64,000 nt of DNA from Thermodesulfatator atlanticus DSM 21156. Its GTDB lineage: Bacteria; Desulfobacterota; Thermodesulfobacteria; Thermodesulfobacteriales; Thermodesulfatatoraceae. Of the stretch, positions 1 to 8,730 are shown piece by piece. The notes beneath the pieces are model-generated. The model ran no database searches, was not told the DNA's origin, and saw only the letters and a program-made list of their open reading frames with translations. The translations under genes were made by a program, and so were the position numbers. The DNA lies in contig NZ_ATXH01000001.1 of assembly GCF_000421585.1 (NCBI RefSeq), positions 62,001-126,000 of the forward strand. Direction: 5' to 3'. How positions within the stretch are numbered: the first letter of the stretch is position 1; each line of letters begins with the position of its first letter.

Positions 1-775
1 TGCCTATTGCTGCCATTTTAGTTGCTTGTAATAGTTCCTTTTGTTTTGCATTAAGGGTGTGTAACATTTCATTTATGTTTTTTATTAGTTCTTCGTATTC
101 TTTGTGTCTTAAAAGATATCTTTTATATGGAGGAATATATTTTAATTTGCCTTCTGAAATCTTTTTAATATTGACTGCTAAGTATTCAATTGGATCTATG
201 ATCCATTTTGCAACTAAATAAGCAGCTACAGGCACTATTATGATAGCTATAAGAAAAATAAAAATGGGTATAGACGAATATAAATTGATTTCCGAGTCAA
301 GTTTTTCAGTTATTTTTTTTCTAATATTTGAAAAAAGCTCAGTTATTTCATGGCCTTTTTCTCTGACCTTTTTGGCAATATTTGGATCTATTTTTTCTTT
401 ATTAATTAGCTGTTCTACCAGCTTTTTGTATTCTTTGATTAGATAATGAAGTTGTGTTAACTCTTTATTTATGCCTAATTTTTTATAAATTCTATTTTTT
501 CTATAATCATGTCCTAAATTTATAGATTTTATAGTTTTTTCAATTTTAGTTATGTAGTCAATAACGTGTAAGAGATCTTCTTTGTTGTGATACAAAAAAT
601 ATGTCTTTTCGTATCTTCTTGCTTCTAGAATTTGGCGTTCTATGCTATCTAATTCAGTCCATAAGTATAATTTATTATCTATTTTTTTGATACAAAGATA
701 GCTAGTCATTATAACTACTAATAAAGCTATAGTATAAAAGGCTACCGCAATGCCAATAACGTTTTTTAGGGTCAT
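1..775 (-). CDS. Sensor histidine kinase, N-terminal part (cut by window edge)
   Basis: An open frame runs from the ATG at 775 to the left edge with no stop, giving about 258 residues of a membrane sensor kinase. A membrane segment lies near residues 6-24. A helical, probably periplasmic region of about 135 residues follows. A second membrane segment lies near 165-187. Then comes a HAMP-like stretch (WIIDPIEYLA) and a helix ending KMAAIG, which resembles the run-in to a HisKA domain. The phospho-accepting His would lie outside the window. It starts 10 bp after the stop of the dikinase-like gene, so it is the last visible gene of the leftward operon. It may phosphorylate the single-domain receiver in the same operon (inference). 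Confidence 0.8.
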   Translation of the reverse strand, partial: MTLKNVIGIAVAFYTIALLVVIMTSYLCIKKIDNKLYLWTELDSIERQILEARRYEKTYFLYHNKEDLLHVIDYITKIEKTIKSINLGHDYRKNRIYKKLGINKELTQLHYLIKEYKKLVEQLINKEKIDPNIAKKVREKGHEITELFSNIRKKITEKLDSEINLYSSIPIFIFLIAIIIVPVAAYLVAKWIIDPIEYLAVNIKKISEGKLKYIPPYKRYLLRHKEYEELIKNINEMLHTLNAKQKELLQATKMAAIG

Positions 776-785
776 AGAGAATGAT

Positions 786-3362
786 TTATTCGTGAACAAC
801 TGAATAATTCCCCTCCAAAAAAGCTTTAGCATATTTATCAACAAGATGGTCACTATTGACGGACATATCTAGTTGACGAACGTAAGCCATTAGTCGCCCA
901 ATTTGATTAAGAATCTGCTCTGTTTCTTTTTTAGTTGTTCCTCTTAAAATAGCTTTAAGACGATCAGCTTTAATATTGATTTTAAAACCAAAATGGGATA
1001 AAATTTTTTTAATTACTAGAAGTCTTCCTAATCTACCTTCTAGGTTGGCAGCGCCTCCTTGGAAAGAAAAAGCAATATAATTGCTAGCCATGTTATCTTC
1101 GCTACAGTAAGAATCTACAACCGCAAAGTGGTATGCTAGCTTACAATGGAAATTGAAATATTCCCGTGATATAAGGACATATGCCTTCCCAAAGAGATCC
1201 CTATCACGCACAAAAGACCGAGAAACTATAGAAATAAAACTTTGCAACTCAAAGGGAACGTTTCCTGCCCAACGAACATCTGGATGGCTCATACCTTCCC
1301 AAAAAGCCAAAAAGGGGATGGAACATACATCTTCAATGGTTATTTTTTTCTTAAAGGCCACATGAGGCTTAAGACCTCCTTCAATATCAACAACATAAAA
1401 TACTATGGGTACTCGAGACGAAAATAGGATATGAGCCATTCTTGAATAGTCTTTTTCTCCCCATAAAAACATTTCTTTGATTAAAATTTCGTGACCAAAT
1501 CTTACTAAATCATGGATAGATTTTATTTGTTCAGGAAATATTTTCCCGTCTTCTGGAATTTCGGCTAAATTCAAAGGAATAATATACTCAAGAACCTTTT
1601 CTATTTGTGAATCTCTCTTTTTTTTAGGAAATTTAGGAGAAATTTGAATTTCAAGGATGTTTTCTCTTCGTCCTAAATATAGGTTTCCGTTGATAGCATC
1701 CAAAGTTACTAACTTCCCATTAGGAATTTCTTCTGGAGTCAAAGATGGACATATTATAGCTGGAATATTGAATTCCCTCAAAATAGTGGCCAGGTGGCTC
1801 AAACTACTTCCTCGTAGGGAAATCAGGCCTTTTATATGGTGAACAATTGTTACTAAGCTTGGATCCATATTTTTTGTAACCACAATGGCTTGTTGAGGAA
1901 GGGATTTTATGTCTTTCAAATCTTCAAGCCAAAATATAGTCCCACAAGCCACGCCGGGGCTCACAGGATCCCCTTTACAAAGCAAAAATTTTGGAGAATT
2001 TGCCCTTTTGGCTTTTATGGAAAGGGTTTTTAAGGGGCGAGTCTGCAAGATATAAATATTTCCATTTTCATCAATGCACCACTCTATATCTTGAGGAGAT
2101 TGATAATATTCTTCAATAGTAATTGCCATTTGATATAATTTTAATATTTCGTCAGGATTTAGGGAGGGCTCTTTTTGTAAGGAAATTGGAATTTCTTCTT
2201 CTTTAAGTCCGTTTTTTTTATCTGTCACCAATTTTTTACTTTTTGAAGCGATTTTTTGCTCTTTTATGTTACCTGTATGGCGATCTAAAACAAAAATATC
2301 CGGAAGATTATCACCTCCTACCACAGGTTTTCCTATTCCCCAATGAGCAGAGATAAGCATTTCTTCTTTAGACGAACTTATAGGATTGGCAGTATAAATA
2401 ACTCCAGAACTACGTGCATTTATCATTTCTAATATTAGAACTGGCATTGACATTTTGTGTAGATTAAGACCTTTCGCCAGGCGATAATATATAGCTCTTT
2501 CTTCATAAAGGCTTGCCAACACCTCTAGATAAGCTCTAGGAACATCACTTAAAGGAACATTTAACTTAGAAAAAAATTGTCCCGCAAAAGAATATTCTCC
2601 GTCTTCTCCTAGAGCACTGGAACGAACACTCCAATATTCTGATCCTATTTTATTTAAAGCATCTGTTAATTTATCAGAAAATTCTTTAGGTAAACGGGAA
2701 TTTAAAATGGCTTGTTTGATTTCCTTAGAAATCGTAGAAATTTTTTCTTTGTCTTCTATGTTCAGATTGTCCAAGCGTTTTTTAATAAAATTATCTAAAT
2801 CATTTTTGTAGATTATTTTTTGAAAAGCAGATGATGATATAACTAATCCTTCGGGAACTGGGAGATGTAATACATTTTTAACTTCAGCTAAGTTAGCAGC
2901 TTTCGCTCCTATTTCATGGATAGATTCTTTAGAAATATTTTCTAAGAAATATATTAATTTAGGAGAATAAGTTTTCTCTATTAAATTCAAATCTTTTCTT
3001 ATATTTTTAGCAATATTTTGATATATTTCATATAACCAGGTATATTTTCTGTCAGAAAATTCATTAAGAGAGTCAATAAAGGATAATGTATGAGATAGCA
3101 GTGATTCAATTTGAAAGACATAATAGGATTTATCACAAAATCTTTCTCGATTTTGGACAATTTCTGACATTAGATCAAGTATTTTTTCATTTTCCATCAA
3201 TACTTTTTTAAAACAAAAATATTTCTTTTTTAGCTCTGTTGTTCCATATAGAATCTGAGTTGTAAAGTCAGGATCTTCAGTAGAATGATTAGAAAAATAA
3301 AAAGATTTTATTTTACCATACAGATAATCCAATTTTTTTAAAAAGATATCTACCAATTTCAT
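786..3362 (-). CDS. PPDK/PEP-synthase-like dikinase with unknown C-terminal domain
   Basis: This 858-residue protein starts with about 130 helical residues of unknown role. A PPDK-type ATP-grasp follows at about 140-440, with the motifs VRSSALGED, SFAGQ and IEWCIDE...LQTRPL. The swivelling phospho-histidine domain lies at about 460-550, with the catalytic His in GSSLSH near residue 521. It lacks the C-terminal PEP-binding barrel of PPDK and PEP synthase. In its place is a domain of about 250 residues (VDIEGGLKP, LAYHF, FQGGAA, IGRL..YVRQLDM) shared with the proteins at 3776-6313 and 10226-12130. Known dikinases pass phosphate from ATP to the His and then to an acceptor. The acceptor here is unknown and the C-terminal domain may supply it (inference). 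No strong ribosome binding site precedes the ATG. Confidence 0.85.
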   Translation of the reverse strand: MKLVDIFLKKLDYLYGKIKSFYFSNHSTEDPDFTTQILYGTTELKKKYFCFKKVLMENEKILDLMSEIVQNRERFCDKSYYVFQIESLLSHTLSFIDSLNEFSDRKYTWLYEIYQNIAKNIRKDLNLIEKTYSPKLIYFLENISKESIHEIGAKAANLAEVKNVLHLPVPEGLVISSSAFQKIIYKNDLDNFIKKRLDNLNIEDKEKISTISKEIKQAILNSRLPKEFSDKLTDALNKIGSEYWSVRSSALGEDGEYSFAGQFFSKLNVPLSDVPRAYLEVLASLYEERAIYYRLAKGLNLHKMSMPVLILEMINARSSGVIYTANPISSSKEEMLISAHWGIGKPVVGGDNLPDIFVLDRHTGNIKEQKIASKSKKLVTDKKNGLKEEEIPISLQKEPSLNPDEILKLYQMAITIEEYYQSPQDIEWCIDENGNIYILQTRPLKTLSIKAKRANSPKFLLCKGDPVSPGVACGTIFWLEDLKDIKSLPQQAIVVTKNMDPSLVTIVHHIKGLISLRGSSLSHLATILREFNIPAIICPSLTPEEIPNGKLVTLDAINGNLYLGRRENILEIQISPKFPKKKRDSQIEKVLEYIIPLNLAEIPEDGKIFPEQIKSIHDLVRFGHEILIKEMFLWGEKDYSRMAHILFSSRVPIVFYVVDIEGGLKPHVAFKKKITIEDVCSIPFLAFWEGMSHPDVRWAGNVPFELQSFISIVSRSFVRDRDLFGKAYVLISREYFNFHCKLAYHFAVVDSYCSEDNMASNYIAFSFQGGAANLEGRLGRLLVIKKILSHFGFKINIKADRLKAILRGTTKKETEQILNQIGRLMAYVRQLDMSVNSDHLVDKYAKAFLEGNYSVVHE

Positions 3363-3376
3363 TAAAATTTTAATTT

Positions 3377-3757
3377 TTATTTGGATTTTAGCTCTTCGAT
3401 TGCCTTTAGTACAGACTTTTTAAGATCTTCTAAACGGAAAGGTTTGGGAATAAAATCAAAAACACCTTCTTGTATTGCCCTTCTTGCACTTTGAGCATCT
3501 GCATATCCAGTAATAATTATTACTTTAGCCTTGGGATTTAATTTCTTTGCTTTATTAAATATTTCAAAGCCATCGATATCCATTTTTAAGTCTGTTACAA
3601 TAACGTCAAAGGGTTCCTTATCTAGTGCTAGTAAGGCTTCTTTTCCATTATTATATACTAAAACTTCATAACCAGATTTTTCAAAAGCTAGCTTTAATCT
3701 TTTGCCGACAATAGGCTCATCATCAATGACCATAATTTTATATTTAGAAGATGGCAT
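3377..3757 (-). CDS. Single-domain response regulator (CheY-like receiver)
   Basis: This is a 126-residue receiver domain without an output domain. The acidic pair lies in VIDDEP near residue 11, the phospho-acceptor Asp in VTDLKM near 55, Thr in ITGY near 83 and Lys in PKPF near 105. I chose the ATG at 3757 over an in-frame TTG four codons upstream, because GGAGGA sits at the right distance before this ATG. It lies between the two intact dikinase-like genes with 14-19 bp gaps, so it is co-transcribed with them. It probably relays a signal from the sensor kinase at the left edge. Its partner is unknown, since it has no DNA-binding domain. Confidence 0.9.
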   Translation of the reverse strand: MPSSKYKIMVIDDEPIVGKRLKLAFEKSGYEVLVYNNGKEALLALDKEPFDVIVTDLKMDIDGFEIFNKAKKLNPKAKVIIITGYADAQSARRAIQEGVFDFIPKPFRLEDLKKSVLKAIEELKSK

Positions 3758-3775
3758 TATATCCTCCAATATTTA

Positions 3776-6313
3776 TTATTTTTTGAATAAAAATTTGCGA
3801 TAGGCCTCTTCTATTGCGGAATCATCTTCCATAAGGACATCTAGTTGACGTGTAAAACCTATAAGTCTTCCTATCATTTTTAAAATTTTTGCTGCTTCTT
3901 CTAGAGGTATATTGGCAATTCTTGCTACTAAAAGGTCCCCCTTAGTCATTATATTAAAATCATAATATGATAATATCTTTTCAATAAGTTTTATACGTCT
4001 GCTTCTTTTAGCTAAATCTGCTGCTCCTCCAATAAATCGAAAATAAATATGATTTTCTCTTATATTTGGGGAACAATAAGTATCTAAAATATTAAAATGG
4101 TATCCAAAACGTAAGCTTAAATTGAGATAGTAAGTTGAGATGACAGCGATATTTTCTCCTAAATAAGAGGGAGATATTTCAGGAGTTTTAATCATACTAT
4201 AAATAAAATCTTTAACTTGGAGTTGAACAGCTTCTGTTTGCCATACGTTAGGCTCTAACATTCCTGACAAAACGTACTTGAAAGGAATACATTCTATATC
4301 ATCCAGCTTTACCTCATCTTTATCTTCCGTTCCTGGCTTTAATCCCCCTCCTAAATCAATTATCAAAATACCTGTTGGAATAGGGAGATCGAGCTTTTTA
4401 GTAATATCCTTGTTCAACAGATTTCCTTTTTCTTTTCCTATGCTTACTAGTTCTTCAACTGCTTTTTCATGACAAAAACGTAAAATATCATGAAAAGTTT
4501 TACAGAATTCTGGTTTAAAATTTCGCAAAAGAGGATCTACTAAATTAAGTGGAGCTACAAAACGAAGAATCTTTCGTAACAATCGGAACTCTTTAGTATC
4601 AGCTAAGTTCAATTGAGAAGCGGCTTGAAATTTAAGGAGTTCTTCCACCTTTCCTTTATAAATACAATTGTCTTCTGCATCTACCGTTATTACTTCACCA
4701 GGCTGAACCCTTTCAGTAATGTCTCCCATTCCCACTATAGCAGGAACACGAAATTCCCGACATAAAGTAGCCATATGACTGGTAGGAGAACCTATATTTG
4801 TTAAAATAGCTGCTACTTTAGGCATGATCCTAACAAACTGTGAAGAGTCTCTCGGTGCGACTAGTATGGCGCCCTCTGGAAATTTGTCTAACTCTTCTAG
4901 GGACTTAAGTAAAAAGACTTGTCCGGCCGCAATACCGCTTTGTGCTATTATCCCTTTTTTTTCGACTATTATGGGATATTTCTTCTTTACTTCTTGGATT
5001 TTATCGATTTCTACAATTTCGTTAGAAATAGAAAGAGGGCGGCTTTGTAGTAGATAAAGTACATCTTGGGGATTGATTACCCATTCTATGTCTTGGGGTC
5101 TTTTAAAATATCTCTCCAAACTAAGTCCTATTTTAGCTAGAGTTCGTACTTCCTCGTTTGTTAGGCAGGGGCTTTTTCTAATTTCTGGTGCAACTTCGGT
5201 TTCAATTGTTCCATCTTCAGATGGCAGTAAACAGTGTGTTTTATCTGCGATATCTTTTTCTAAAATATGATTAGGATCGCTTCTAGAAACAACAAAGCGA
5301 TCTACCGGAAAACGTCCTTCAACTACTGCTCCTCCAAGGCCCCAATTAGCTGTAATCAGAAGAGTATCAAGATGTGGATCCTGAGGATTTATTGTAAATA
5401 TTACTCCACTAGTTCTAGCTTCTACCATCTCCAAACAACCAACAGCCATAGCCATTTCCAAAAGATGACTACCAAACTTTCTCGCGTAACTTATAGCTTT
5501 GGGACCAAAAAGACTCGCAATAACTTTTTTATAGGCTATAATTAAAGCGGATAAAGTAGGAGGAACGTTGATTATAGTTTCGAACTGACCAGCAAAAGAG
5601 AGTTCTTGGTCTTCTTCCTGAGCACTGCTTCGTATTACTAAAGGTCTATCTTTACAAACCTCTTTATAATAATTCAATGCATTTTTCAACGCCTTATCAA
5701 GTTCAGGACTTATCTTTCCTTCTAAAATCTTTTTTTCTATTTTTTTGCGCTTTAATTCTATTGATTCTGTATCCTGATCTTCTAAGGCTTCCTTAAGTTC
5801 TTCCAATAAAGGATGTAATTTATTATACGTCAAATAGTTATTAAAAGCAGCAGAAGTGATAACAAAACCTTTTGGAATATTAAGCCCTAGATGTCTTTTA
5901 ATCTCTAGTAAATGGGCCATTTTCCCGCCCAAAAGGTCTATGTCTTCTGGACAATTTTCATCTAAAATAACCGCAAACGGCCCATCAGCTACTTTATTTT
6001 CTATTAAAGCTTCTAAGCGCGTTTCTATTTGATCAAAAATTTGGTAAAGTTCTTGATAACGATTTTGGCAAAGTAGATTCAAATTATGAACAGAATGAAA
6101 AACTGCTTCACTAAGATCTTTAGTCACTTTGCGAATATAAGCCATATCGAAAATATAATCACCGCTAAGCTTATCTCCCATATCTGCAATAATTTCTAAA
6201 GCTTTAGTATTTGATTCTATCACCTCCCTAAAACGATGAAATAATACTTTTAAATCTGGTTTATCTTTTGTTTTTGATCCTAAAGAAGTAAAGATTTTTT
6301 TTAAAATATCCAT
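3776..6313 (-). CDS. PPDK/PEP-synthase-like dikinase with unknown C-terminal domain
   Basis: This 845-residue protein is a paralogue of the one at 786-3362 with the same domain order. About 115 helical residues come first. A PPDK-type ATP-grasp follows at about 120-435 (VIRSSAQEED, SFAGQ, IEWVINP...LQSRPL). The phospho-histidine domain lies at about 460-545, with catalytic His about residue 513 in GSPTSHMATLC. The shared unknown domain lies at about 590-840 (IDLGGGLKPG, FGYHF, FIGGAADL, IGRLIGFTRQLD). The PEP/pyruvate barrel is absent, so calling it PEP synthase would be wrong. Both catalytic halves look intact, unlike the two paralogues across the divergent promoter. It starts 9 bp after the upstream gene, within one operon. 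Confidence 0.85.
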   Translation of the reverse strand: MDILKKIFTSLGSKTKDKPDLKVLFHRFREVIESNTKALEIIADMGDKLSGDYIFDMAYIRKVTKDLSEAVFHSVHNLNLLCQNRYQELYQIFDQIETRLEALIENKVADGPFAVILDENCPEDIDLLGGKMAHLLEIKRHLGLNIPKGFVITSAAFNNYLTYNKLHPLLEELKEALEDQDTESIELKRKKIEKKILEGKISPELDKALKNALNYYKEVCKDRPLVIRSSAQEEDQELSFAGQFETIINVPPTLSALIIAYKKVIASLFGPKAISYARKFGSHLLEMAMAVGCLEMVEARTSGVIFTINPQDPHLDTLLITANWGLGGAVVEGRFPVDRFVVSRSDPNHILEKDIADKTHCLLPSEDGTIETEVAPEIRKSPCLTNEEVRTLAKIGLSLERYFKRPQDIEWVINPQDVLYLLQSRPLSISNEIVEIDKIQEVKKKYPIIVEKKGIIAQSGIAAGQVFLLKSLEELDKFPEGAILVAPRDSSQFVRIMPKVAAILTNIGSPTSHMATLCREFRVPAIVGMGDITERVQPGEVITVDAEDNCIYKGKVEELLKFQAASQLNLADTKEFRLLRKILRFVAPLNLVDPLLRNFKPEFCKTFHDILRFCHEKAVEELVSIGKEKGNLLNKDITKKLDLPIPTGILIIDLGGGLKPGTEDKDEVKLDDIECIPFKYVLSGMLEPNVWQTEAVQLQVKDFIYSMIKTPEISPSYLGENIAVISTYYLNLSLRFGYHFNILDTYCSPNIRENHIYFRFIGGAADLAKRSRRIKLIEKILSYYDFNIMTKGDLLVARIANIPLEEAAKILKMIGRLIGFTRQLDVLMEDDSAIEEAYRKFLFKK

Positions 6314-6322
6314 ATCAGCTCT

Positions 6323-7099
6323 TTAATGCTTAGACTTACCACCAAATATTAATCCTACTCCTATTCCTGCCACAATAGCAATAATAATAGCAATGATGCC
6401 GTAAAGGGCCGGTCTTTCTAGAGCCATATCAGAAATGGTCTTGAGAAGGCCCACTTTTTCTATTTTTATCTTCTTTTTACAAGAACCGACAACCTTGCCG
6501 TCCTTGATAGCATATACAGTCACAGTATAAACGTCTGGGGGAGCCTGAAAAGGCCAGTGAAAATGGAGTTGATATTTATAGCTAGGGCCTTCAGGTTCTA
6601 TTTTAATTGAATTGAATTTTTCGCGATAGAGATGGTGATGTTCTTTGAATTTTATAAACTCTTTAATCCATCTGTTACGGTCAGGACCGGGATCAGGTTT
6701 TATTTTTACTTCTTTGAATAAAGCAGCATATCCTATGCCATATTTTGCTTGTTCTGTTTTATCCAAAATTTGATCTAATGGTTTATTAGAAAAAACCATA
6801 AAAACGATAGGAACGGGCTCGAAGGTTAGCTCGCCTACATTCATCCAAAAAAGACCTTTTACCTTTCCTTTTTTTCTCAAATGTAATTCTTCTGCCTTAT
6901 CTTGGATGACAATTACTACGTCTGCTTTTTGATCACTGTGTCCAAAAATTTCTACGTCTTTTCCACTATAAAAAAAATGGATTGGAATATAATTGGGTAC
7001 AATTTCACAAGAAATAGAGGCGAAACTTTTTTCAATCAAAGTTCCCAATAAAAAGATTCCTAATAAGATGGAGACGAAAATATATTTTTTGTTACGCAT
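6323..7099 (-). CDS. TIGR02186-like membrane-anchored protein (Alph_Pro_TM type)
   Basis: This 258-residue protein has an N-terminal signal or anchor helix (about 7-26), an extracytoplasmic beta-rich domain of about 190 residues and a C-terminal glycine-rich membrane helix (about 229-252) followed by a short basic tail. The pattern SCEIVPNYIPIHFFYSGKDVEI at the start of the domain and the TauE neighbour fit the TIGR02186/Alph_Pro_TM family, whose function is unknown to me. Only the tail would be cytoplasmic, so it may be a periplasmic partner of the exporter encoded just upstream (inference). AGGAGG overlaps the stop of that gene and serves this start. Confidence 0.65.
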   Translation of the reverse strand: MRNKKYIFVSILLGIFLLGTLIEKSFASISCEIVPNYIPIHFFYSGKDVEIFGHSDQKADVVIVIQDKAEELHLRKKGKVKGLFWMNVGELTFEPVPIVFMVFSNKPLDQILDKTEQAKYGIGYAALFKEVKIKPDPGPDRNRWIKEFIKFKEHHHLYREKFNSIKIEPEGPSYKYQLHFHWPFQAPPDVYTVTVYAIKDGKVVGSCKKKIKIEKVGLLKTISDMALERPALYGIIAIIIAIVAGIGVGLIFGGKSKH

Positions 7100-7100
7100 A

Positions 7101-8036
7101 TTAATGTCCTCCTTTGTAAGATAGTAGAAGGTCGGGTTTCATAACAAGTCCAAGTAGCATTTTCACGGTTACTGCTAAAACTATTATAGCAAGTAGAATT
7201 TTAAGTTGTTCTCCTTTGAGGCGACGTCCGAAAATAGCTCCTATTTGTGCGCCTATAGTGGAACCTAAGAGTAAAAGAATAGCTAAAATAAAATCTACTG
7301 TATGGTTAGTATATGCTTGTAGAAAAGTAACTTCGGTACAAGTAAACATAATTTGAAAGAGACTAGTACCTACTACTACATGCATCGGCATTCTAAGCAA
7401 ATAAAGCATCACGGGCACCATTAGAAAACCGCCACCAACTCCCATAATAGCTGCCAAAATTCCAACAAAAGCACCTAATAAGATGGGAACAATGACCGAA
7501 TGGCTAACTCCAGATTTTTCAAAATATGTTTGAAAAGGAAGTCGGGCAATGAAGGCCCTTTTTTTACCTTTACTTGGACCTGCTGTTTTAGCAGTTGTTT
7601 GAGTTTCGCTTTTGCTTCTGCCTTTAAGTGCCATTAAACTTTCCACAAACATAAAACTTCCTACCAAACCCAACATGACCACGTAGGTAATTTTGATAAG
7701 GAAATCAGCATTACCCATAGCCCGTAATATTTTGATGATATGGACACCTAAAGCCCCTCCGGTAAATCCTCCTATTAAGAGAAGAAGGCCCATCTTGAAA
7801 TCCACATTTCCTAAACGCCAATGAGCAATGGTCCCAGATGCTGAAGCTGCTACGATTTGATTAGCATCAGTAGCGGCCGCCACAGTAGGTGGGATCCCAA
7901 TCATAATGAGTAGGGGGGTCATCAAAAAACCACCACCTACTCCAAAAAGTCCAGAAAGTAGTCCTACCCCAAGGCCCAATCCGACAATAAGGAAGATGTT
8001 CACACTGGTCAAAGCAATAGGTAGATAAATGTACAT
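7101..8036 (-). CDS. TauE/SafE family anion exporter
   Basis: This is a polytopic inner-membrane protein of 311 residues with two repeated halves, each carrying the family glycine motif (FGVGGGFLMTPLL near the start and MGVGGGFLMVPVM in the middle). A hydrophilic linker of about 40 residues (TTAKTAGPSKGKK) separates the halves. TauE/SafE proteins are associated with export of sulfite, sulfonate or other small organic anions; the substrate here is not shown by the sequence. I chose the ATG at 8036 rather than 8051: GAGGAGGGG, which overlaps the end of the UspA-like gene, is spaced correctly for it. In a sulfate reducer, sulfite or a sulfonate is a reasonable guess only. Confidence 0.85.
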   Translation of the reverse strand: MYIYLPIALTSVNIFLIVGLGLGVGLLSGLFGVGGGFLMTPLLIMIGIPPTVAAATDANQIVAASASGTIAHWRLGNVDFKMGLLLLIGGFTGGALGVHIIKILRAMGNADFLIKITYVVMLGLVGSFMFVESLMALKGRSKSETQTTAKTAGPSKGKKRAFIARLPFQTYFEKSGVSHSVIVPILLGAFVGILAAIMGVGGGFLMVPVMLYLLRMPMHVVVGTSLFQIMFTCTEVTFLQAYTNHTVDFILAILLLLGSTIGAQIGAIFGRRLKGEQLKILLAIIVLAVTVKMLLGLVMKPDLLLSYKGGH

Positions 8037-8037
8037 G

Positions 8038-8496
8038 TTACCCCTCCTCAAAATCTGTAAAATATGAAGATATTTCTTCCATAGACTCCATATCTTGTGG
8101 GACAGACACTATGAAAAGTTGTAGACTGGAATAAGGCCAGTCAGGATCTTGATAAAGTTTTTCTTCTACTCTTTTAAATTGGCCTTTTATACTTTCTGCT
8201 TCGGTTTCGTTTTTGGCTATTGATAAAACTTGAAAAACATTTTTGCGTTTAAGTAAGTCTAATAAAGAGGATTCTAAGTCTTTGTGATTAGTTAAATAGA
8301 TTTTCAATTCAATACCTTCTTTTCCGGCTTTACTTTTAATTTTGGCGAGCATTTTTGTTACTTCAGGTCCATCTTCAGTTATATCCAAAAGAACATATAC
8401 AGGGGCTGTTTCTCTTTTGGCCAGTTGTAGGGCGTAAAATCCACCGCATAAAATTTGAGATGAATCCAAAATCAATAAAACAATTCCTTTGCTCAT
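8038..8496 (-). CDS. UspA-like small cytoplasmic protein
   Basis: This 152-residue protein begins GIVLLILDSS and has alternating beta strands and helices as in universal stress (UspA) or other Rossmann-like folds. I do not see the G-2x-G-9x-G(S/T) ATP loop of ATP-binding Usp proteins, so it may be a non-nucleotide-binding member. It is the first gene of the leftward operon. The sigma-54 element at 8532-8549 lies 36-53 bp upstream, with AGGA about 10 bp before the ATG. Its stop is 2 bp from the chosen start of the exporter, so the two are translationally coupled. Function is unknown. Confidence 0.55.
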   Translation of the reverse strand: MSKGIVLLILDSSQILCGGFYALQLAKRETAPVYVLLDITEDGPEVTKMLAKIKSKAGKEGIELKIYLTNHKDLESSLLDLLKRKNVFQVLSIAKNETEAESIKGQFKRVEEKLYQDPDWPYSSLQLFIVSVPQDMESMEEISSYFTDFEEG

Positions 8497-8531
8497 GCCG
8501 TTAATTTCCTGTAAAAATTTTGAAATTATTT

Positions 8532-8549
8532 TTGCAAGGAGTGTTCCAA
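8532..8549 (-). promoter_or_regulatory. Sigma-54 promoter for the leftward operon
   Basis: Read on the minus strand, TTGGAACACTCCTTGCAA has GG and GC separated by exactly 10 bases, the -24/-12 spacing of sigma-54 promoters, with the conserved TTGC core. It sits about 36 bp upstream of the first leftward gene. It faces away from the similar element at 8686-8701. Confidence 0.65.
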
Positions 8550-8607
8550 AATTTTTTTACGATATTTTGAAGAGTTATATTGCACTCCGGTTATCAATGA
8601 AGTTTTG

Positions 8608-8623
8608 GTTTCAAAAATGAAAC
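8608..8623. promoter_or_regulatory. Inverted repeat, candidate activator site
   Basis: GTTTCAAAAATGAAAC is a perfect 6-bp inverted repeat (GTTTCA/TGAAAC) with a 4-bp spacer. It lies between two divergent sigma-54 promoters, the usual place for an enhancer-binding protein to serve both. The cognate activator is not identified. Confidence 0.5.
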
Positions 8624-8647
8624 AAATAAAATTGTTCACAAAAAATA

Positions 8648-8675
8648 TGTTTCAAAATTGAACATAGATTGAAAC
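8648..8675. promoter_or_regulatory. Second and third copies of the candidate activator site
   Basis: TGTTTCAAAATTGAACA (8648-8664) repeats the arrangement of 8608-8623 with one mismatch, and a further half site TTGAAAC ends at 8675. Repetition of the same half site three times in one divergent spacer supports a real operator. Confidence 0.45.
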
Positions 8676-8685
8676 AAGAGAGGGT

Positions 8686-8701
8686 GGGCACTAAATTTGC
8701 G
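8686..8701 (+). promoter_or_regulatory. Sigma-54 promoter for the rightward pair
   Basis: GGGCACTAAATTTGCG has GG at 8687-8688 and GC at 8699-8700 with 10 bases between them, matching the GGCAC-N5-TTGC sigma-54 consensus. It lies 30 bp upstream of the ATG at 8731. Confidence 0.7.
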
Positions 8702-8730
8702 TTACAATATGAAAAAGTAAGGTCAAAAAG

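Noticed and set aside
786-6313. Annotation of the two large proteins as PEP synthase or PPDK
   Set aside because: They have the ATP-grasp and phospho-His domains but not the PEP/pyruvate barrel needed for that reaction.
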